Shown in pieces: positions 1-15,000 of a stretch of DNA of 64,000 bases. Within the stretch, counting starts at the first letter, position 1, and every line of letters starts with the position of its first letter. The notes under the pieces were generated by a model. It saw only the letters and a program-made list of their open reading frames with translations, had not been told where the DNA came from and did not search any database. Location: NCBI GenBank assembly GCA_019828565.1, contig JAHDYR010000001.1, positions 1 through 64,000 on the forward strand. The letters run 5' to 3'. Made by a program: the position numbers and the translations under genes. Source of the DNA: Carpediemonas membranifera (lineage: Eukaryota; Fornicata).

Positions 1-3000
1 AAACTGATTGGCTGGCTGCTTTAAATCATACCCGAGGGATCTAAAGGTATACTGTATACGCAGAGGTCAAATGCATCAACTGATTGACTTATGAAATGAC
101 GGTTCTGCCACTCACCGGAGTACAGCCGAAGCATCCTAGATTAATGAGGTGCCAGCTGCCAGCGCTCGCGATTAAGCCAATCTCCAGCGATAGCGTTCCT
201 GGCGCTCGTTGCGCGGGTCGTGCCCACATTTTCGAAAGTGGTCGCTGGAAAGAAATCACTGAGCTGCGGATCGCCCCGGACATGATACTGTGGCTTAATC
301 GCCGGGCTCTAGTATGCACTATACGCAGAGGCGCAGGAGTCCCCCAAATGCATCCAGCTGATTCGGCTCTGCGCAAAATGCATGTCGTTTTCTTGCCTCG
401 CGCTTGCCTGAGCTGCGGCATGCGAGATCGCTGCGTGCCTGGCTGGCGCTCGCTGGTCGACCAATCTCCGGCGAGTAAGCGTTCCAACTCGTTGCGCTGG
501 GTCGTGCCCGACACCGAAGTGGAATGCCCGCGGAATCACGAGCCTAGGATGCCCGATAATGTCGACTTAATCGCCAGGGCTCTGGTATGCTATGCCGGGC
601 GCCGGAGTCAAATCGCATCAACGATTGACGCGAAGGCAAAACTGTTTTGGTTTCTGCCACTCACCCGCCTGAGACTGGTGGCATCCCTGAATCGCTAGTG
701 CCTAGCTGGCGCTCGCGGTCGCCATCTTTCCGGCGATAAAGCGTTCAACTCGTTACTGGGTCGTGCCATTTTCGAAGTGGTCATACCTGGAAATCGCGAG
801 CTGGGATGCGGACTAATGTCTGCCTTAATCGCCAGGGCTCCTGGTATACTATGCGCAGGGCGCTGAAGTCAAGTCATCTGGCTGATTGAGGCTTATAGAA
901 ATGGCGTTTTGCGGTTTCTGCCCACTCACCCGCCACCAGGAGCTACAGTCAGCACATCCCTAGATCGCTGGTGCCTGGCTGCTGGCGCTCGCGATTAAAG
1001 CCAATCTCCGGCGATAGCGTTCAGCTCGTTGCGCTGGGTCGTGCTTTCGCATTTTGCCGAGTGGTCGCCCTGGAATCACGAGCAGCGGAATGCGGACTAG
1101 TCCATGTCTGGCCCAATCGCCAGGGCTCCTATAGCCATACTATGCGCTTAAGGAGTGAAGCGAGTCCCAAATGCATCCAACTGGTTGGCTCATGAAAATG
1201 GCGCGATTTCTGCCACTCACCCGCCTGAGGCCTGATCAGTCTGACTTTTATCCCCTAGATCGCTGGTGCCTGTAGCCCAAGCGCTCGCGGTCAGCCAAAT
1301 CTCCGGCGGTGGCGTTCCAACTCGTTGCGCACCAGGGTCGTGCCGATGCTGCGAGAGTGAGGTCGCCCTGAGAAATCGACGGCGGGATGCTTGGAACTAA
1401 TGTCTGAAACGGCTGTCGCCAGCGACTCCTGGTATAGCTCTTGCCACGCAAGGGCTGGGAGTCCTAAAATGCATCAGCTGATTGACTTATGAGAAATGAG
1501 CATTTTGCAGTTTCTGCCACTCTCACCCGCCTGGGGAGCTACCGATCGGCGCATCCCTGGATCGCTGGTGCCGCCCGCTGGCGCTCGCGTCAGCCAATCT
1601 GCGGCGATTAGCGTTCCAGCTCGTTGCGCTGGGTCGTTGCCATTTGTTTCCGAAAGTTGGTCGCCCACGAAAATCACATGGCTTCGGGATCACTCGGACT
1701 AATGTCTGGCTTGATCTTCAGGGCTCCTAGTATACTATACGCAGAGAGCGCGGAGGTCCCCAAATGCCATCCAGCTGAGTTGACTTGTGAGAAAGTGGCA
1801 TTTTTGATTTCTGCCTCTCACCGCCTAGCAGGGCTACGGTCAGCGCGTCCCCTAGATCTCACGCTGGTGCCTGGCTGGCGCTCGCCTTGTAAAGCGAAAT
1901 CTCCCGGCGATGGCGTTCAACTCGTTTGCGCTGGAGTCGTGCCCATTTACCGAGAGAGTGGTCGCTACAGAAATCACGAGAGAAACTGGGATGCCCCGGA
2001 CTAATCAATGCGTAGGCAATCGCCAGGGCTCCTAGTATACGCTGTCACGCAAGGGCGCAGAGTCCCCAAATGCATCAGCTGATTGACTTATGAAAATGAC
2101 GTTTTGATTTCTGCCACTCGCACGCCCGCCTGCCAAGGGCGCTGCAGTCGGCACATCCCTAGATCGCTGGTGCCTAGCTAAGCGCTCGCGATTCAGCCAA
2201 TCTCTGCCGGCGATGGCGTTCCCAGCTCGTTGCGCTGGGTCGTGCGGGCATGAGCGAGAAGTGGTCGCCCCTGGAAATCACGAGGCTGGGATGCCCCGGA
2301 CTAATGTCTGCGAAGCTTAATCGCCGGGGCTCGTATACTATACGCAGAGCGCCCGGAGTCCCCAAAATGCGTCAGCGATTTGACCTATGAAAATGCCGTG
2401 TCTGCCCTGCGCCGCCACTAGGGAGCCTGATCGTCAGCATCCCTAGATCGCTGAGTGCCCTGCTGCGCGCTCGCGCGCGGTCATATCTCCCACGGCGATG
2501 GCGTTGGCGCTCGTTGCGCTTCAGGTGCGTGCCCGACTCGAAAGTATGGTCGCCCTGAAATCGCGAGCTGGGATGCGGACTATATCGGAGGCTAGCAGCG
2601 TACTCGCGCCGGGATACTATGCGCAGGAGGCGCGGAGTCGGTAGCCATCAGCTGATTGACTTATGAAAATGACATTTTTGATTTCTGCCACTCACCCGCC
2701 TGGGGAGCTACGGTCGAGCGCATCCCTAAGATCATGAGTGCCTAGCTGGCGCTCGCGATTAAGCCAATCTCCGGCGATGGCGTTCAGCTCGTTGCGCTGG
2801 GTCGTGCCCACTCGAAAGTGGTCGCCTGAAATCACGAGCTGGGATAGCACGAGACTAATGTCTGGCTTGTCGCCAGGGCTCTAGTATACTATGCGCAGAG
2901 GCGCGGAGTCCCCCCAAATGCATCAACTGATTGACTTATGAAAATGACACTGATTTCTGCCACTCACCCGCCTGGGGAGCTACAGTCGGCACATCCCCTG

Positions 3001-6000
3001 AATCGCTGGTGCTAGCTGGCGCTCGCGATTAAACAATCTCCCGGCGATGGCGATTCCAGCGCTCGTTGCGCTGGGTCGGTAGCGCGCATTTTTCGAGAGT
3101 GGTCGCACCGAAAATCACGAAGGCGGGATGCTATGGACTGTCTGGCTTAGAAATCGCCAGGGCTCCTAGTATATTATACTTGCCAGGCGCGGAGTCTAGG
3201 ATGCATCAGCTGCGATTGAAGCTTATGAAAAGTGAGCATTTTGATTTTCACGCCCTCACTGCCGCACTGGGAGCTTCAGTCGGCACATCCCTAGATCGCT
3301 TCGAATTGCCCATAGCCTAGCTGTCGCGGTCAGCCAATCTCCCGGCGATAGCGTTCCAACTCGTTGCGCTGGGTCGTGCCCATTTTTCGAAAGTGGTCGC
3401 CCCTGAAATCACGAGCTGGGATGCCCCGGACTAATGTCTGGCTTAATCGCCAGGGCTCCTAGTATACTATACGCAGAGGCGCGGAGTCCCCCCAAATGCA
3501 TCAACTGATTGACTTGTAGAAATGACATTTTTGATTTCTGCCACTCACCCGCCTGGGGAGCTGCAGTCGGCACATCCCTAGATCGCTGAGTGCCTAGCTA
3601 GCGCTCGCGGTCAAGCCAATCTCCGGCGATGGCGTTCCAGCTCGTTGCGCTGGGTCGTGCCCATTTTTCGAAAGTGGTCGCCCCTGAAATCACGAGCTGG
3701 GATGCCCCGGACTAATGTCTGGCTTAATCGCCAGGGCTCCTAGTATACTATACGCAGAGGCGCGGAGTCCCCCAAATGCATCAACTGATTGACTTATGAG
3801 AAATGACATTTTTGATTTCTGCCACTCACCCGCCTGGGGAGCTACAGTCGGCACATCCCCTAGATCGCTGAGTGCCTAGCTAGCGCTCGCGGTCAAGCCA
3901 ATCTCCCGGCGATAGCGTTCCAACTCGTTGCGCTGGGTCGTGCCCATTTTTCGAAAGTGGTCGCCCCTGGAAATCACGAGCTGGGATGCTTTGGACTAAT
4001 GTCTGGCTTAATCGCCAGGGCTCCTAGTATACTATGCGCAGGGGCGCGGAGTCCCCCAAATGCATCAACTGATTGACTTGTAGAAATGACATTTTTGATT
4101 TCTGCCACTCACCCGCCTGGGGAGCTACAGTCGGCACATCCCTAGATCGCTGAGTGCCTAGCTAGCGCTCGCGGTCAAGCCAATCTCCCGGCGTGGCGTT
4201 CCAACTCGTTGCGCTGGGTCGTGCCCATTTTTCGAAAGTGGTCGCCCCTGAAATCACGAGCTGGGATGCCCCGGACTAATGTCACGAAGCCCAATCGCCA
4301 GGGCTCCTAGTATACTATACGCAGAGGCGCGGAGTCCCCCAAATGCATCAACTGATTGACTTATGAGAAATGACATTTTTTGATTTCTGCCACTCACCCG
4401 CCTGGGGAGGCTACAGTCGGCACATCCCTAGATCGCTAGTGCCTAGCTAGCGCTCGCGGTCAAGCCAATCTCCCGGCGATGGCGTTCAACTCGTTGCGCT
4501 GGGTCGTGCCCATTTTTCGAAAGTGGTCGCCCCTGAAATCACGAGCTGGGATGCCCCGGACTAATAATACGGCTTAATCGCCAGAACTCCTAGTATACTA
4601 TACGCAGAGGCGCGGAGTCCCCCAAATGCATCAACTGATTGACTTATGAAATGACATTTTTGATTTCTGCCACTCACCCGCCGCAGGGGCTACAGTCGGC
4701 ACATCCCTAGATCGCTAGTGCCTAGCTAGCGCTCGCGGTCAAGCCAATCTCCCGGCGATGGCGTTCCAACTCGTTGCGCTGGGTCGTGCCCATTTTTCGA
4801 AAGTGGTCGCCCCTGAAATCACGAGCTGGGATGCCCCCGGACTAATGTCTGGCTTAATCGCCAGGGCTCCTAGTATACTATACGCAGAGGCGCGGAGTCC
4901 CCCAAATGCATCAACTGATTGACTTATGAGAAATGACATTTTTGATTTCTGCCACTCCACCCGCCTGGGGAGGCTACAGTCGGCACATCCCTAGATCGCT
5001 GAGTGCCTGGCTAGCGCTCGCGGTCAAGCCAATCTCCCGGCGATAGCGTTCCAACTCGTTGCGCTGGGTCGTGCCCATTTTCGAAAGTGGTCGCCCCTGA
5101 AATCACGAGCTGGGATGCCCCGGACTAATGTCTGGCTTAATCGCCAGGGCTCCTAGTATACTATACGCAGGGCGCGGAGTCCCCCCAAATGCATCAACTG
5201 ATTGACTTATGAGAAATGACATTTTTGAGTTTCTGCCCACTCACCCGCCTGGGGAGCTACAGTCGGCACATCCCCTAGATCGCTGGTGCCTAGCTAGCGC
5301 TCGCGATTAAGCCAATCTCCCGGCGATAGCGTTCAACTCGTTGCGCTGGGTCGTGCCCATTTTTCGAAAGTGGTCGCCCCTGAAATCACGAGCTGGGATG
5401 CCCCGGACTAATGTCAAAGCTTAATCCTTGGGGCTCCTAGTATACTATACGCAGAGGCGCGGAGTCCCCCAAATGCATCAACTGATTGACTTATGAGAAA
5501 TGACATTTTTGATTTCTGCCACTCACCCGCCTGGGGAGCTACAGTCGGCACATCCCCTAGATCGCTAGTGCCTAGCTAGCGCTCGCGGTCAAGCCAATCT
5601 CCCGGCGATAGCGTTCCAACTCGTTGCGCTGGGTCGTGCCCATTTTTTCGAAAGTGGTCGCCCCTGAAATCACGAGCTGGGATGCCCCGGACTAATGTCT
5701 GGCTTAATCGCCAGGGCTCCTAGTATACTATACGCAGAGGCGCGGAGTCCCCCCAAATGCATCAACTGATTGACTTATGAGAAATGACATTTTTTGATTT
5801 CTGCCACTCACCCGCCTGGGGAGCTGCAGTCGGCACATCCCTAGATCGCTGGTGCCTAGCTAGCGCTCGCGGTCAAAGCCAATCTCCCGGCGATGGCGTT
5901 CCAACTCGTTGCGCTGGGTCGTGCCCATTTTTCGAAAGTGGTCGCCCCTGGAAATCACGAGCTGGGATGCCCCGGACTAATGTCTGGCTTAATCGCCGGG

Positions 6001-9000
6001 GCTCTAGTATACTATACGCAGAGGCGCGGAGTCCCCCAAATGCATCAACTGATTGACTTATGAGAAATGACATTTTTGAGTTTCTGCCACTCACCCGCCT
6101 GGGGAGCTACAGTCGGCACATCCCTAGATCGCTGGTGCCTAGCTAGCGCTCGCGGTCAAGCCAATCTCCCGGCGATAGCGTTCCAACTCGTTGCGCTGGG
6201 TCGTGCCCATTTTTCGAAAGTGGTCGCCCCTGAAATCACGAGCTGGGATGCCCCGGACTAATGTCTGGCTTAATCGCCAGGGCTCCTAGTATACTATACG
6301 CAGAGGCGCGGAGTCCCCCCAAATGCATCAACTGATTGACTTATGAAAATGACATTTTTGATTTCTGCCACTCACCCGCCTGGGGAGCTACAGTCGGCAC
6401 ATCCCTAGATCGCTAGTGCCTAGCTAGCGCTCGCGGTCAAGCCAATCTCCCGGCGATAGCGTTCCAACTCGTTGCGCTGGGTCGTGCCCATTTTTCGAAA
6501 GTGGTCGCCCCTGAAATCACGAGCTGGGATGCCCCGGACTAATGTCTGGCTTAATCGCCAGGGCTCCTAGTATACTATACGCAGAGGCGCGGAGTCCCCC
6601 CAAATGCATCAACTGATTGACTTATGAAAATGACATTTTTGATTTCTGCCACTCACCCGCCTGGGGAGCTACAGTCGGCACATCCCTAGATCGCTAGTGC
6701 CTAGCTAGCGCTCGCGGTCGTAATCTCCCGGCGATAGCGTTCCAACTCGTTGCGCTGGGTCGTGCCCATTTTTCGAAAGTGGTCGCCCCTGAAATCACGA
6801 GCTGGGATGCCCCGGACTAATGTCTGGCTTAATCGCCAGGGCTCCTAGTATACTATACGCAGAGGCGCGGAGTCCCCCCAAATGCATCAACTGATTGACT
6901 TATGAAAATGACATTTTTGATTTCTGCCACTCACCCGCCTGGGGAGCTACAGTCGGCACATCCCTAGATCGCTAGTGCCTAGCTAGCGCTCGCGGTCAAG
7001 CCAATCTCCCGGCGATAGCGTTCCAACTCGTTGCGCTGGGTCGTGCCCATTTTTCGAAAGTGGTCGCCCCTGAAATCACGAGCTGGGATGCCCCGGACTA
7101 ATGTCTGGCTTAATCGCCAGGGCTCCTAGTATACTATACGCAGAGGCGCGGAGTCCCCCCAAATGCATCAACTGATTGACTTATGAAAATGACATTTTTG
7201 ATTTCTGCCACTCACCCGCCTGGGGAGCTACAGTCGGCACATCCCTAGATCGCTAGTGCCTAGCTAGCGCTCGCGGTCAAAGCCAATCTCCCGGCGATAG
7301 CGTTCCAACTCGTTGCGCTGGGTCGTGCCCATTTTTTCGAAAGTGGTCGCCCCTGAAATCACGAGCTGGGATGCCCCGGACTAATGTCTGGCTTAATCGC
7401 CAGGGCTCCTAGTATACTATACGCAGAGGCGCGGAGTCCCCCAAATGCATCAACTGATTGACTTATGAAAATGACATTTTTGATTTCTGCCACTCACCCG
7501 CCTGGGGAGCTACAGTCGGCACATCCCCTAGATCGCTAGTGCCTAGCTAGCGCTCGCGATTAAACCAATCTCCCGGCGATAGCGTTCCAACTCGTTGCGC
7601 TGGGTCGTGCCCATTTTTCGAAAGTGGTCGCCCCTGAAATCACGAGCTGGGATGCCCCGGACTAATGTCTGGCTTAATCGCCAGGGCTCCTAGTATACTA
7701 TACGCAGAGGCGCGGAGTCCCCCAAATGCATCAACTGATTGACTTATGAAAATGACATTTTTTTGATTTCTGCCACTCACCCGCCTGGGGGAGCTACAGT
7801 CGGCACATCCCTAGATCGCTGAGTGCCTAGCTAGCGCTCGCGGTCAAAGCCAATCTCCCGGCGATAGCGTTCCAACTCGTTGCGCTGGGTCGTGCCCATT
7901 TTTCGAAAGTGGTCGCCCCTGAAATCACGAGCTGGGATGCCCCGGACTAATGTCTGGCTTAATCGCCAGGGCTCCTAGTATACTATACGCAGAGGCGCGG
8001 AGTCCCCCAAATGCATCAACTGATTGACTTATGAAAATGACATTTTTTTGATTTCTGCCACTCACCCGCCTGGGGGAGCTACAGTCGGCACATCCCCTAG
8101 ATCGCTAGTGCCTAGCTAGCGCTCGCGATTAAGCCAATCTCCCGGCGATAGCGTTCCAACTCGTTGCGCTGGGTCGTGCCCATTTTTCGAAAGTGGTCGC
8201 CCCTGAAATCACGAGCTGGGATGCCCCGGACTAATGTCTGGCTTAATCGCCAGGGCTCTAGTATACTATACGCAGAGGCGCGGAGTCCCCCAAATGCATC
8301 AACTGATTGACTTATGAAAATGACATTTTTTTGATTTCTGCCACTCACCCGCCTGGGGAGCTACAGTCGGCACATCCCCTAGATCGCTGAGTGCCTAGCT
8401 GGCGCTCGCGATTAAGCCAATCTCCCGGCGATAGCGTTCCAACTCGTTGCGCTGGGTCGTGCCCATTTTTCGAAAGTGGTCGCCCCTGAAATCACGAGCT
8501 GGGATGCCCCGGACTAATGTCTGGCTTAATCGCCAGGGCTCCTAGTATACTATACGCAGAGGCGCGGAGTCCCCAAATGCATCAACTGATTGACTTATGA
8601 AATGACATTTTTGATTTCTGCCACTCACCCGCCTGGGGGAGCTACAGTCGGCACATCCCTAGATCGCTGGTGCCTGGCTAGCGCTCGCGATTAAGCCAAT
8701 CTCCCGGCGATAGCGTTCCAACTCGTTGCGCTGGGTCGTGCCCATTTTTTTCGAAAGTGGTCGCCCCTGAAATCACGAGCTGGGATGCCCCGGACTAATG
8801 TCTGGCTTAATCGCCAGGGGCTCCTAGTATACTATACGCAGAGGCGCGGAGTCCCCCAAATGCATCAACTGATTGACTTATGAAATGACATTTTTGATTT
8901 CTGCCACTCACCCGCCTGGGGAGCTACAGTCGGCACATCCCCTAGATCGCTGAGTGCCTAGCTAGCGCTCGCGGTCAAGCCAATCTCCCGGCGATAGCGT

Positions 9001-12000
9001 TCCAACTCGTTGCGCTGGGTCGTGCCCATTTTTTTCGAAAGTGGTCGCCCCTGAAATCACGAGCTGGGATGCCCCGGACTAATGTCTGGCTTAATCGCCA
9101 GGGCTCCTAGTATACTATACGCAGAGGCGCGGAGTCCCCCAAATGCATCAACTGATTGACTTATGAAAATGACATTTTTTTGATTTCTGCCACTCACCCG
9201 CCTGGGGAGCTACAGTCGGCACATCCCCTAGATCGCTAGTGCCTAGCTAGCGCTCGCGATTAAAGCCAATCTCCCGGCGATAGCGTTCCAACTCGTTGCG
9301 CTGGGTCGTGCCCATTTTTCGAAAGTGGTCGCCCCTGAAATCACGAGCTGGGATGCCCCGGACTAATGTCTGGCTTAATCGCCAGGGCTCCTAGTATACT
9401 ATACGCAGAGGCGCGGAGTCCCCAAATGCATCAACTGATTGACTTATGAAAATGACATTTTTTTGATTTCTGCCACTCACCCGCCTGGGGAGCTACAGTC
9501 GGCACATCCCTAGATCGCTGGTGCCTAGCTAGCGCTCGCGATTAAGCCAATCTCCCGGCGATAGCGTTCCAGCTCGTTGCGCTGGGTCGTGCCCATTTTT
9601 TTCGAAAGTGGTCGCCCCTGAAATCACGAGCTGGGATGCCCCGGACTAATGTCTGGCTTAATCGCCAGGGCTCCTAGTATACTATACGCAGAGGCGCGGA
9701 GTCCCCCAAATGCATCAACTGATTGACTTATGAAAATGACATTTTTTTGATTTCTGCCACTCACCCGCCTGGGGAGCTACAGTCGGCACATCCCTAGATC
9801 GCTAGTGCCTAGCTAGCGCTCGCGGTCAAGCCAATCTCCCGGCGATAGCGTTCCAACTCGTTGCGCTGGGTCGTGCCCATTTTTTCGAAAGTGGTCGCCC
9901 CTGAAATCACGAGCTGGGATGCCCCGGACTAATGTCTGGCTTAATCGCCAGGGGCTCCTAGTATACTATACGCAGAGGCGCGGAGTCCCCCAAATGCATC
10001 AACTGATTGACTTATGAAAATGACATTTTTTTGATTTCTGCCACTCACCCGCCTGGGGAGCTACAGTCGGCACATCCCCTAGATCGCTGGTGCCTAGCTA
10101 GCGCTCGCGATTAAGCCAATCTCCCGGCGATAGCGTTCCAACTCGTTGCGCTGGGTCGTGCCCATTTTTCGAAAGTGGTCGCCCCTGGGAAATCACGAGG
10201 CTGGGATGCCCCGGACTAATGTCTGGCTTAATCGCCAGGGGCTCCTAGTATACTATACGCAGAGGCGCGGAGTCCCCCAAATGCATCAACTGATTGACTT
10301 ATGAAATGACATTTTTGATTTCTGCCACTCACCCGCCTGGGGAGCTACAGTCGGCACATCCCTAGATCGCTGGTGCCTAGCTAGCGCTCGCGATTAAGCC
10401 AATCTCCCGGCGATAGCGTTCCAACTCGTTGCGCTGGGTCGTGCCCATTTTTCGAAAGTGGTCGCCCCTGAAATCACGAGCTGGGATGCCCCGGACTAAT
10501 GTCTGGCTTAATCGCCAGGGGCTCCTAGTATACTATACGCAGAGGCGCGGAGTCCCCCAAATGCATCAACTGATTGACTTATGAAAATGACATTTTTGAT
10601 TTCTGCCACTCACCCGCCTGGGGAGCTACAGTCGGCACATCCCTAGATCGCTGAGTGCCTAGCTAGCGCTCGCGGTCAAAGCCAATCTCCCGGCGATAGC
10701 GTTCCAACTCGTTGCGCTGGGTCGTGCCCATTTTTTTCGAAAGTGGTCGCCCCTGAAATCACGAGCTGGGATGCCCCGGACTAATGTCTGGCTTAATCGC
10801 CAGGGCTCCTAGTATACTATACGCAGAGGCGCGGAGTCCCCCAAATGCATCAACTGATTGACTTATGAAATGACATTTTTGATTTCTGCCACTCACCCGC
10901 CTGGGGAGCTACAGTCGGCACATCCCTAGATCGCTAGTGCCTAGCTAGCGCTCGCGGTCAAGCCAATCTCCCGGCGATAGCGTTCCAACTCGTTGCGCTG
11001 GGTCGTGCCCATTTTTTCGAAAGTGGTCGCCCCTGAAATCACGAGCTGGGATGCCCCGGACTAATGTCTGGCTTAATCGCCAGGGCTCCTAGTATACTAT
11101 ACGCAGAGGCGCGGAGTCCCCCAAATGCATCAACTGATTGACTTATGAAAATGACATTTTTTTGATTTCTGCCACTCACCCGCCTGGGGAGCTACAGTCG
11201 GCACATCCCTAGATCGCTAGTGCCTAGCTAGCGCTCGCGATTAAGCCAATCTCCCGGCGATAGCGTTCCAACTCGTTGCGCTGGGTCGTGCCCATTTTTT
11301 CGAAAGTGGTCGCCCCTGAAATCACGAGCTGGGATGCCCCGGACTAATGTCTGGCTTAATCGCCAGGGCTCTAGTATACTATACGCAGAGGCGCGGAGTC
11401 CCCCAAATGCATCAACTGATTGACTTATGAAAATGACATTTTTTTGATTTCTGCCACTCACCCGCCTGGGGAGCTACAGTCGGCACATCCCTAGATCGCT
11501 GAGTGCCTAGCTAGCGCTCGCGGTCAAAGCCAATCTCCCGGCGATAGCGTTCCAACTCGTTGCGCTGGGTCGTGCCCATTTTTTTCGAAAGTGGTCGCCC
11601 CTGAAATCACGAGCTGGGATGCCCCGGACTAATGTCTGGCTTAATCGCCAGGGGCTCCTAGTATACTATACGCAGAGGCGCGGAGTCCCCCAAATGCATC
11701 AACTGATTGACTTATGAAAATGACATTTTTTTGATTTCTGCCCACTCACCCGCCTGGGGAGCTACAGTCGGCACATCCCTAGATCGCTAGTGCCTAGCTA
11801 GCGCTCGCGATTAAGCCAATCTCCCGGCGATAGCGTTCCAACTCGTTGCGCTGGGTCGTGCCCATTTTTTTCGAAAGTGGTCGCCCCTGAAATCACGAGC
11901 TGGGATGCCCCGGACTAATGTCTGGCTTAATCGCCAGGGCTCCTAGTATACTATACGCAGAGGCGCGGAGTCCCCCAAATGCATCAACTGATTGACTTAT

Positions 12001-15000
12001 GAAAATGACATTTTTGATTTCTGCCACTCACCCGCCTGGGGGAGCTACAGTCGGCACATCCCTAGATCGCTAGTGCCTAGCTAGCGCTCGCGATCAAAGC
12101 CAATCTCCCGGCGATAGCGTTCCAACTCGTTGCGCTGGGTCGTGCCCATTTTTTTCGAAAGTGGTCGCCCCTGAAATCACGAGCTGGGATGCCCCGGACT
12201 AATGTCTGGCTTAATCGCCAGGGCTCCTAGTATACTATACGCAGAGGCGCGGAGTCCCCCAAATGCATCAACTGATTGACTTATGAAAATGACATTTTTT
12301 TGATTTCTGCCACTCACCCGCCTGGGGAGCTGCAGTCGGCACATCCCTAGATCGCTGGTGCCTAGCTAGCGCTCGCGATTAAGCCAATCTCCCGGCGATA
12401 GCGTTCCAACTCGTTGCGCTGGGTCGTGCCCATTTTTTTCGAAAGTGGTCGCCCCTGAAATCACGAGCTGGGATGCCCCGGACTAATGTCTGGCTTAATC
12501 GCCAGGGCTCCTAGTATACTATACGCAGAGGCGCGGAGTCCCCCAAATGCATCAACTGATTGACTTTATGAAATGACATTTTTTGATTTCTGCCACTCAC
12601 CCGCCTGGGGAGCTACAGTCGGCACATCCCCTAGATCGCTAGTGCCTAGCTAGCGCTCGCGATCAAAGCCAATCTCCCGGCGATAGCGTTCCAACTCGTT
12701 GCGCTGGGTCGTGCCCATTTTTTCGAAAGTGGTCGCCCCTGAAATCACGAGCTGGGATGCCCCGGACTAATGTCTGGCTTAATCGCCAGGGGCTCCTAGT
12801 ATACTATACGCAGAGGCGCGGAGTCCCCCAAATGCATCAACTGATTGACTTATGAAAATGACATTTTTTTGATTTCTGCCACTCACCCGCCTGGGGAGCT
12901 ACAGTCGGCACATCCCTAGATCGCTAGTGCCTAGCTAGCGCTCGCGATTAAGCCAATCTCCCGGCGATAGCGTTCCAACTCGTTGCGCTGGGTCGTGCCC
13001 ATTTTTCGAAAGTGGTCGCCCCTGAAATCACGAGCTGGGATGCCCCGGACTAATGTCTGGCTTAATCGCCAGGGGCTCCTAGTATACTATACGCAGAGGC
13101 GCGGAGTCCCCAAATGCATCAACTGATTGACTTATGAAAATGACATTTTTTTGATTTCTGCCACTCACCCGCCTGGGGAGCTACAGTCGGCACATCCCCT
13201 AGATCGCTAGTGCCTAGCTAGCGCTCGCGGTCAAGCCAATCTCCCGGCGATAGCGTTCCAACTCGTTGCGCTGGGTCGTGCCCATTTTTTTCGAAAGTGG
13301 TCGCCCCTGAAATCACGAGCTGGGATGCCCCGGACTAATGTCTGGCTTAATCGCCAGGGGCTCCTAGTATACTATACGCAGAGGCGCGGAGTCCCCCAAA
13401 TGCATCAACTGATTGACTTATGAAAATGACATTTTTTTGATTTCTGCCACTCACCCGCCTGGGGAGCTACAGTCGGCACATCCCTAGATCGCTAGTGCCT
13501 AGCTAGCGCTCGCGATTAAGCCAATCTCCCGGCGATAGCGTTCCAACTCGTTGCGCTGGGTCGTGCCCATTTTTCGAAAGTGGTCGCCCCTGAAATCACG
13601 AGCTGGGATGCCCCGGACTAATGTCTGGCTTAATCGCCAGGGCTCCTAGTATACTATACGCAGAGGCGCGGAGTCCCCAAATGCATCAACTGATTGACTT
13701 ATGAAAATGACATTTTTTTGATTTCTGCCACTCACCCGCCTGGGGAGCTACAGTCGGCACATCCCCTAGATCGCTAGTGCCTAGCTAGCGCTCGCGATTA
13801 AGCCAATCTCCCGGCGATAGCGTTCCAACTCGTTGCGCTGGGTCGTGCCCATTTTTCGAAAGTGGTCGCCCCTGAAATCACGAGCTGGGATGCCCCGGAC
13901 TAATGTCTGGCTTAATCGCCAGGGCTCCTAGTATACTATACGCAGAGGCGCGGAGTCCCCAAATGCATCAACTGATTGACTTTATGAAATGACATTTTTG
14001 ATTTCTGCCACTCACCCGCCTGGGGAGCTACAGTCGGCACATCCCTAGATCGCTAGTGCCTAGCTAGCGCTCGCGATCAAGCCAATCTCCCGGCGATAGC
14101 GTTCCAACTCGTTGCGCTGGGTCGTGCCCATTTTTCGAAAGTGGTCGCCCCTGAAATCACGAGCTGGGATGCCCCGGACTAATGTCTGGCTTAATCGCCA
14201 GGGCTCCTAGTATACTATACGCAGAGGCGCGGAGTCCCCCAAATGCATCAACTGATTGACTTATGAAAATGACATTTTTGATTTCTGCCACTCACCCGCC
14301 TGGGGGAGCTACAGTCGGCACATCCCCTAGATCGCTAGTGCCTAGCTAGCGCTCGCGATTAAAGCCAATCTCCCGGCGATAGCGTTCCAACTCGTTGCGC
14401 TGGGTCGTGCCCATTTTTTTCGAAAGTGGTCGCCCCTGAAATCACGAGCTGGGATGCCCCGGACTAATGTCTGGCTTAATCGCCAGGGCTCCTAGTATAC
14501 TATACGCAGAGGCGCGGAGTCCCCCAAATGCATCAACTGATTGACTTATGAAAATGACATTTTTGATTTCTGCCACTCACCCGCCTGGGGAGCTACAGTC
14601 GGCACATCCCCTAGATCGCTAGTGCCTAGCTAGCGCTCGCGGTCAAGCCAATCTCCCGGCGATAGCGTTCCAACTCGTTGCGCTGGGTCGTGCCCATTTT
14701 TCGAAAGTGGTCGCCCCTGAAATCACGAGCTGGGATGCCCCGGACTAATGTCTGGCTTAATCGCCAGGGCTCCCTAGTATACTATACGCAGAGGCGCGGA
14801 GTCCCCCAAATGCATCAACTGATTGACTTATGAAAATGACATTTTTTTGATTTCTGCCACTCACCCGCCTGGGGAGCTACAGTCGGCACATCCCCTAGAT
14901 CGCTAGTGCCTAGCTAGCGCTCGCGATTAAGCCAATCTCCCGGCGATAGCGTTCCAACTCGTTGCGCTGGGTCGTGCCCATTTTTTTCGAAAGTGGTCGC

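Noticed and set aside
84-11461. ORFs of 60-204 codons inside the satellite
   Set aside because: They change frame from unit to unit, vanish in the uniform part of the array and have no protein character; they arise from the noisy left edge.
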